Part shown: positions 5,887 through 7,186 of the stretch, in pieces
Numbering within the stretch: position 1 is the stretch's first letter
How the letters are laid out: each line of letters begins with the position of its first letter
Assembly: GCA_021156345.1 (NCBI GenBank)
Contig: JAJNDJ010000162.1
Location: 1-7,186 of the forward strand
Length of the DNA stretch: 7,186 bases
From: Rubrobacteraceae bacterium
GTDB lineage: Bacteria > Actinomycetota > Rubrobacteria > Rubrobacterales > Rubrobacteraceae
Direction of reading: 5' to 3'
Translations under genes and position numbers: made by a program
The notes under the pieces: generated by a model
Databases searched by the model: none
Seen by the model: only the letters and a program-made list of their open reading frames with translations
What the model was told of the DNA's origin: nothing

Positions 5887-7186
5887 CTAGTCCTGGTAGC
5901 TACCCCTGTAGCGGCCGTCGGAGTCTGGGACGGCACCGTTCGGTGAGATGCTATCCACGGCGTACTCCTCGATCAGGCGCTTCAGGTGATTGGCGTCTAC
6001 GGTCTCGTACTCGATCAGCTCGGCGGAGAGCTTGTCCAGCAGCTCACGATTACGAACCAGTACGTCCTCGGCGGTGTCGTAGGACTCATCGACGATCCTG
6101 CGGATCTCCTTGTCTATCTGGAAGGCGATCTCATCCGAGTAGTCCGGCTGGTTGTTGAAGTCGCGGCCCATGAAGACCTGCCCCTGCTGGTGCCCCAAAG
6201 CCATGGGTCCGAGCTTCTCGCTCATCCCGAAGCGGGTGACCATCTGCCTTGCGGTCTGCGTCACTCGTTCGAGGTCGTTGGAGGCGCCTGTTGTGATCTC
6301 GTCGAAGACCACCCTTTCGGCGGCCCGCCCGCCCAGCATCATGGCGAGCTGCGCCATGAGCTGGCCGCGGCTCATCATAAAGCGGTCCTCTGTGGGCAGG
6401 CTCATGGTTACGCCAAGCGCCTGGCCGCGGGGGAGGAGTGCTCCTACGATGGCGTGCCCGCCCTCGTGGTAGGCTGTTATCTCCTTCTCCTTGTCTGAGA
6501 TGAGGCGCGTCTTCCTCTCGGGACCGGCGATCACGCGGTCTATGGCCTCCTCCATCTCGGACATGTCGATCTGGTTCTTGTCGTGACGGGCCGCAAGGAG
6601 CGCAGCTTCGTTGACCAGGTTTGCAAGGTCTGCTCCGGTGAAGCCAGGCGTTCCCCTGGCGAGCGTGCCGATCTCCACGTCTGGGCCGAGGGGCTTGCCT
6701 CTTGTGTGTACCCTGAGGATCTTCTCTCTACCGGGCAAATCAGGACGGTCCACGACTATCTGGCGGTCGAAACGCCCTGGTCTGAGGAGGGCAGGGTCGA
6801 GGATGTCGGCGCGGTTGGTGGCGGCGAGCATGATGATCCCGCTCTTCGAATCGAAGCCGTCCATCTCCACGAGGAGCTGGTTCAGGGTCTGCTCGCGCTC
6901 GTCGTGTCCGCCTCCCAGGCCGGCCCCGCGCTGGCGGCCTACGGCGTCGATCTCGTCCATGAAGATGATGCAGGGTGAGTTCTGCTTGGCCTGCTCGAAG
7001 AGATCACGTACCCTCGAAGCTCCCACGCCGACGAACATCTCGACGAAGTCCGAACCCGAAATGGAGAAGAAGGGCACACCGGCCTCCCCGGCTACGGCGC
7101 GGGCGAGGAGGGTCTTGCCTGTCCCTGGAGGCCCGACCAGGAGCGCGCCCTTGGGTATACGAGCGCCGAGCTTCTGGAACTTCTGG
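5887..7186 (-). CDS. ftsH: ATP-dependent zinc metalloprotease FtsH, C-terminal part
   Basis: FtsH is a membrane-anchored hexameric AAA+ protease that extracts and degrades membrane and short-lived cytosolic proteins. The window holds about 432 C-terminal codons; the transmembrane N-terminus lies to the right. Numbering from the first whole codon: Walker A GPPGTGKT at 18-25 (7111-7134), pore loop [15 protein letters not shown], Walker [11 protein letters not shown], second region of homology [18 protein letters not shown], and zinc motif HEGGH at 240-244 (6454-6468), with the third ligand likely Asp304 in GASNDLE. After [13 protein letters not shown] the sequence goes directly to RGQALGVTM; the family normally has 11-12 more residues here (pattern DPVHKVTI, then P or L). 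That in-frame loss beside the active site is unexplained. The stop TAG abuts the folP ATG. A short hydrophilic tail ends in GRYRGSYQD. Confidence 0.96.
   Translation of the reverse strand, partial: QKFQKLGARIPKGALLVGPPGTGKTLLARAVAGEAGVPFFSISGSDFVEMFVGVGASRVRDLFEQAKQNSPCIIFMDEIDAVGRQRGAGLGGGHDEREQTLNQLLVEMDGFDSKSGIIMLAATNRADILDPALLRPGRFDRQIVVDRPDLPGREKILRVHTRGKPLGPDVEIGTLARGTPGFTGADLANLVNEAALLAARHDKNQIDMSEMEEAIDRVIAGPERKTRLISDKEKEITAYHEGGHAIVGALLPRGQALGVTMSLPTEDRFMMSRGQLMAQLAMMLGGRAAERVVFDEITTGASNDLERVTQTARQMVTRFGMSEKLGPMALGHQQGQVFMGRDFNNQPDYSDEIAFQIDKEIRRIVDESYDTAEDVLVRNRELLDKLSAELIEYETVDANHLKRLIEEYAVDSISPNGAVPDSDGRYRGSYQD

Overview
The window is ordinary high-GC bacterial housekeeping DNA, with every recognisable gene on the minus strand. 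In order of transcription (right to left) it reads ftsH (3' part) - folP - folK - coaX // greA - lysS (class I, broken) // clpC (5' part). This gene order, the high GC with frequent AGG and ATA codons, a class I (archaeal-type) lysyl-tRNA synthetase and a type III pantothenate kinase suggest a deep-branching actinobacterium; a Rubrobacter-like organism is my best guess, inferred and not proven.

Right block (3762-7186): ftsH, folP, folK and coaX are packed with no gaps (stop and start abutting, then 4-nt and 7-nt overlaps), so they almost certainly form one co-transcribed, translationally coupled unit. It joins membrane protein quality control (FtsH) with two successive steps of folate synthesis (FolK makes the pyrophosphorylated pterin, FolP joins it to p-aminobenzoate) and the first step of coenzyme A synthesis (CoaX). 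The middle gap (3586-3761) holds two tandem imperfect repeats of about 41 bp, each with its own small palindrome, then a strong hairpin, then a textbook promoter for the next unit.

Left block (1-3585): greA is driven by a perfect-consensus promoter placed so close to its ATG that the mRNA is leaderless or nearly so; lysS follows 51 nt later. A 185-nt gap leads to clpC. The whole order is a compressed form of the ancient ftsH...folP-folK...lysS...clpC neighbourhood of Bacillus-like genomes.

I see no undescribed system here. What is unusual is damage: lysS has lost about 20 codons together with its reading frame, ftsH appears to have lost 11-12 conserved residues next to its zinc site, and clpC has lost its normal start codon and first few residues. 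Three deletions in essential or near-essential genes within 7 kb point either to assembly or sequencing error or to a genuinely odd genome, and reads should be checked before anything is built on it.
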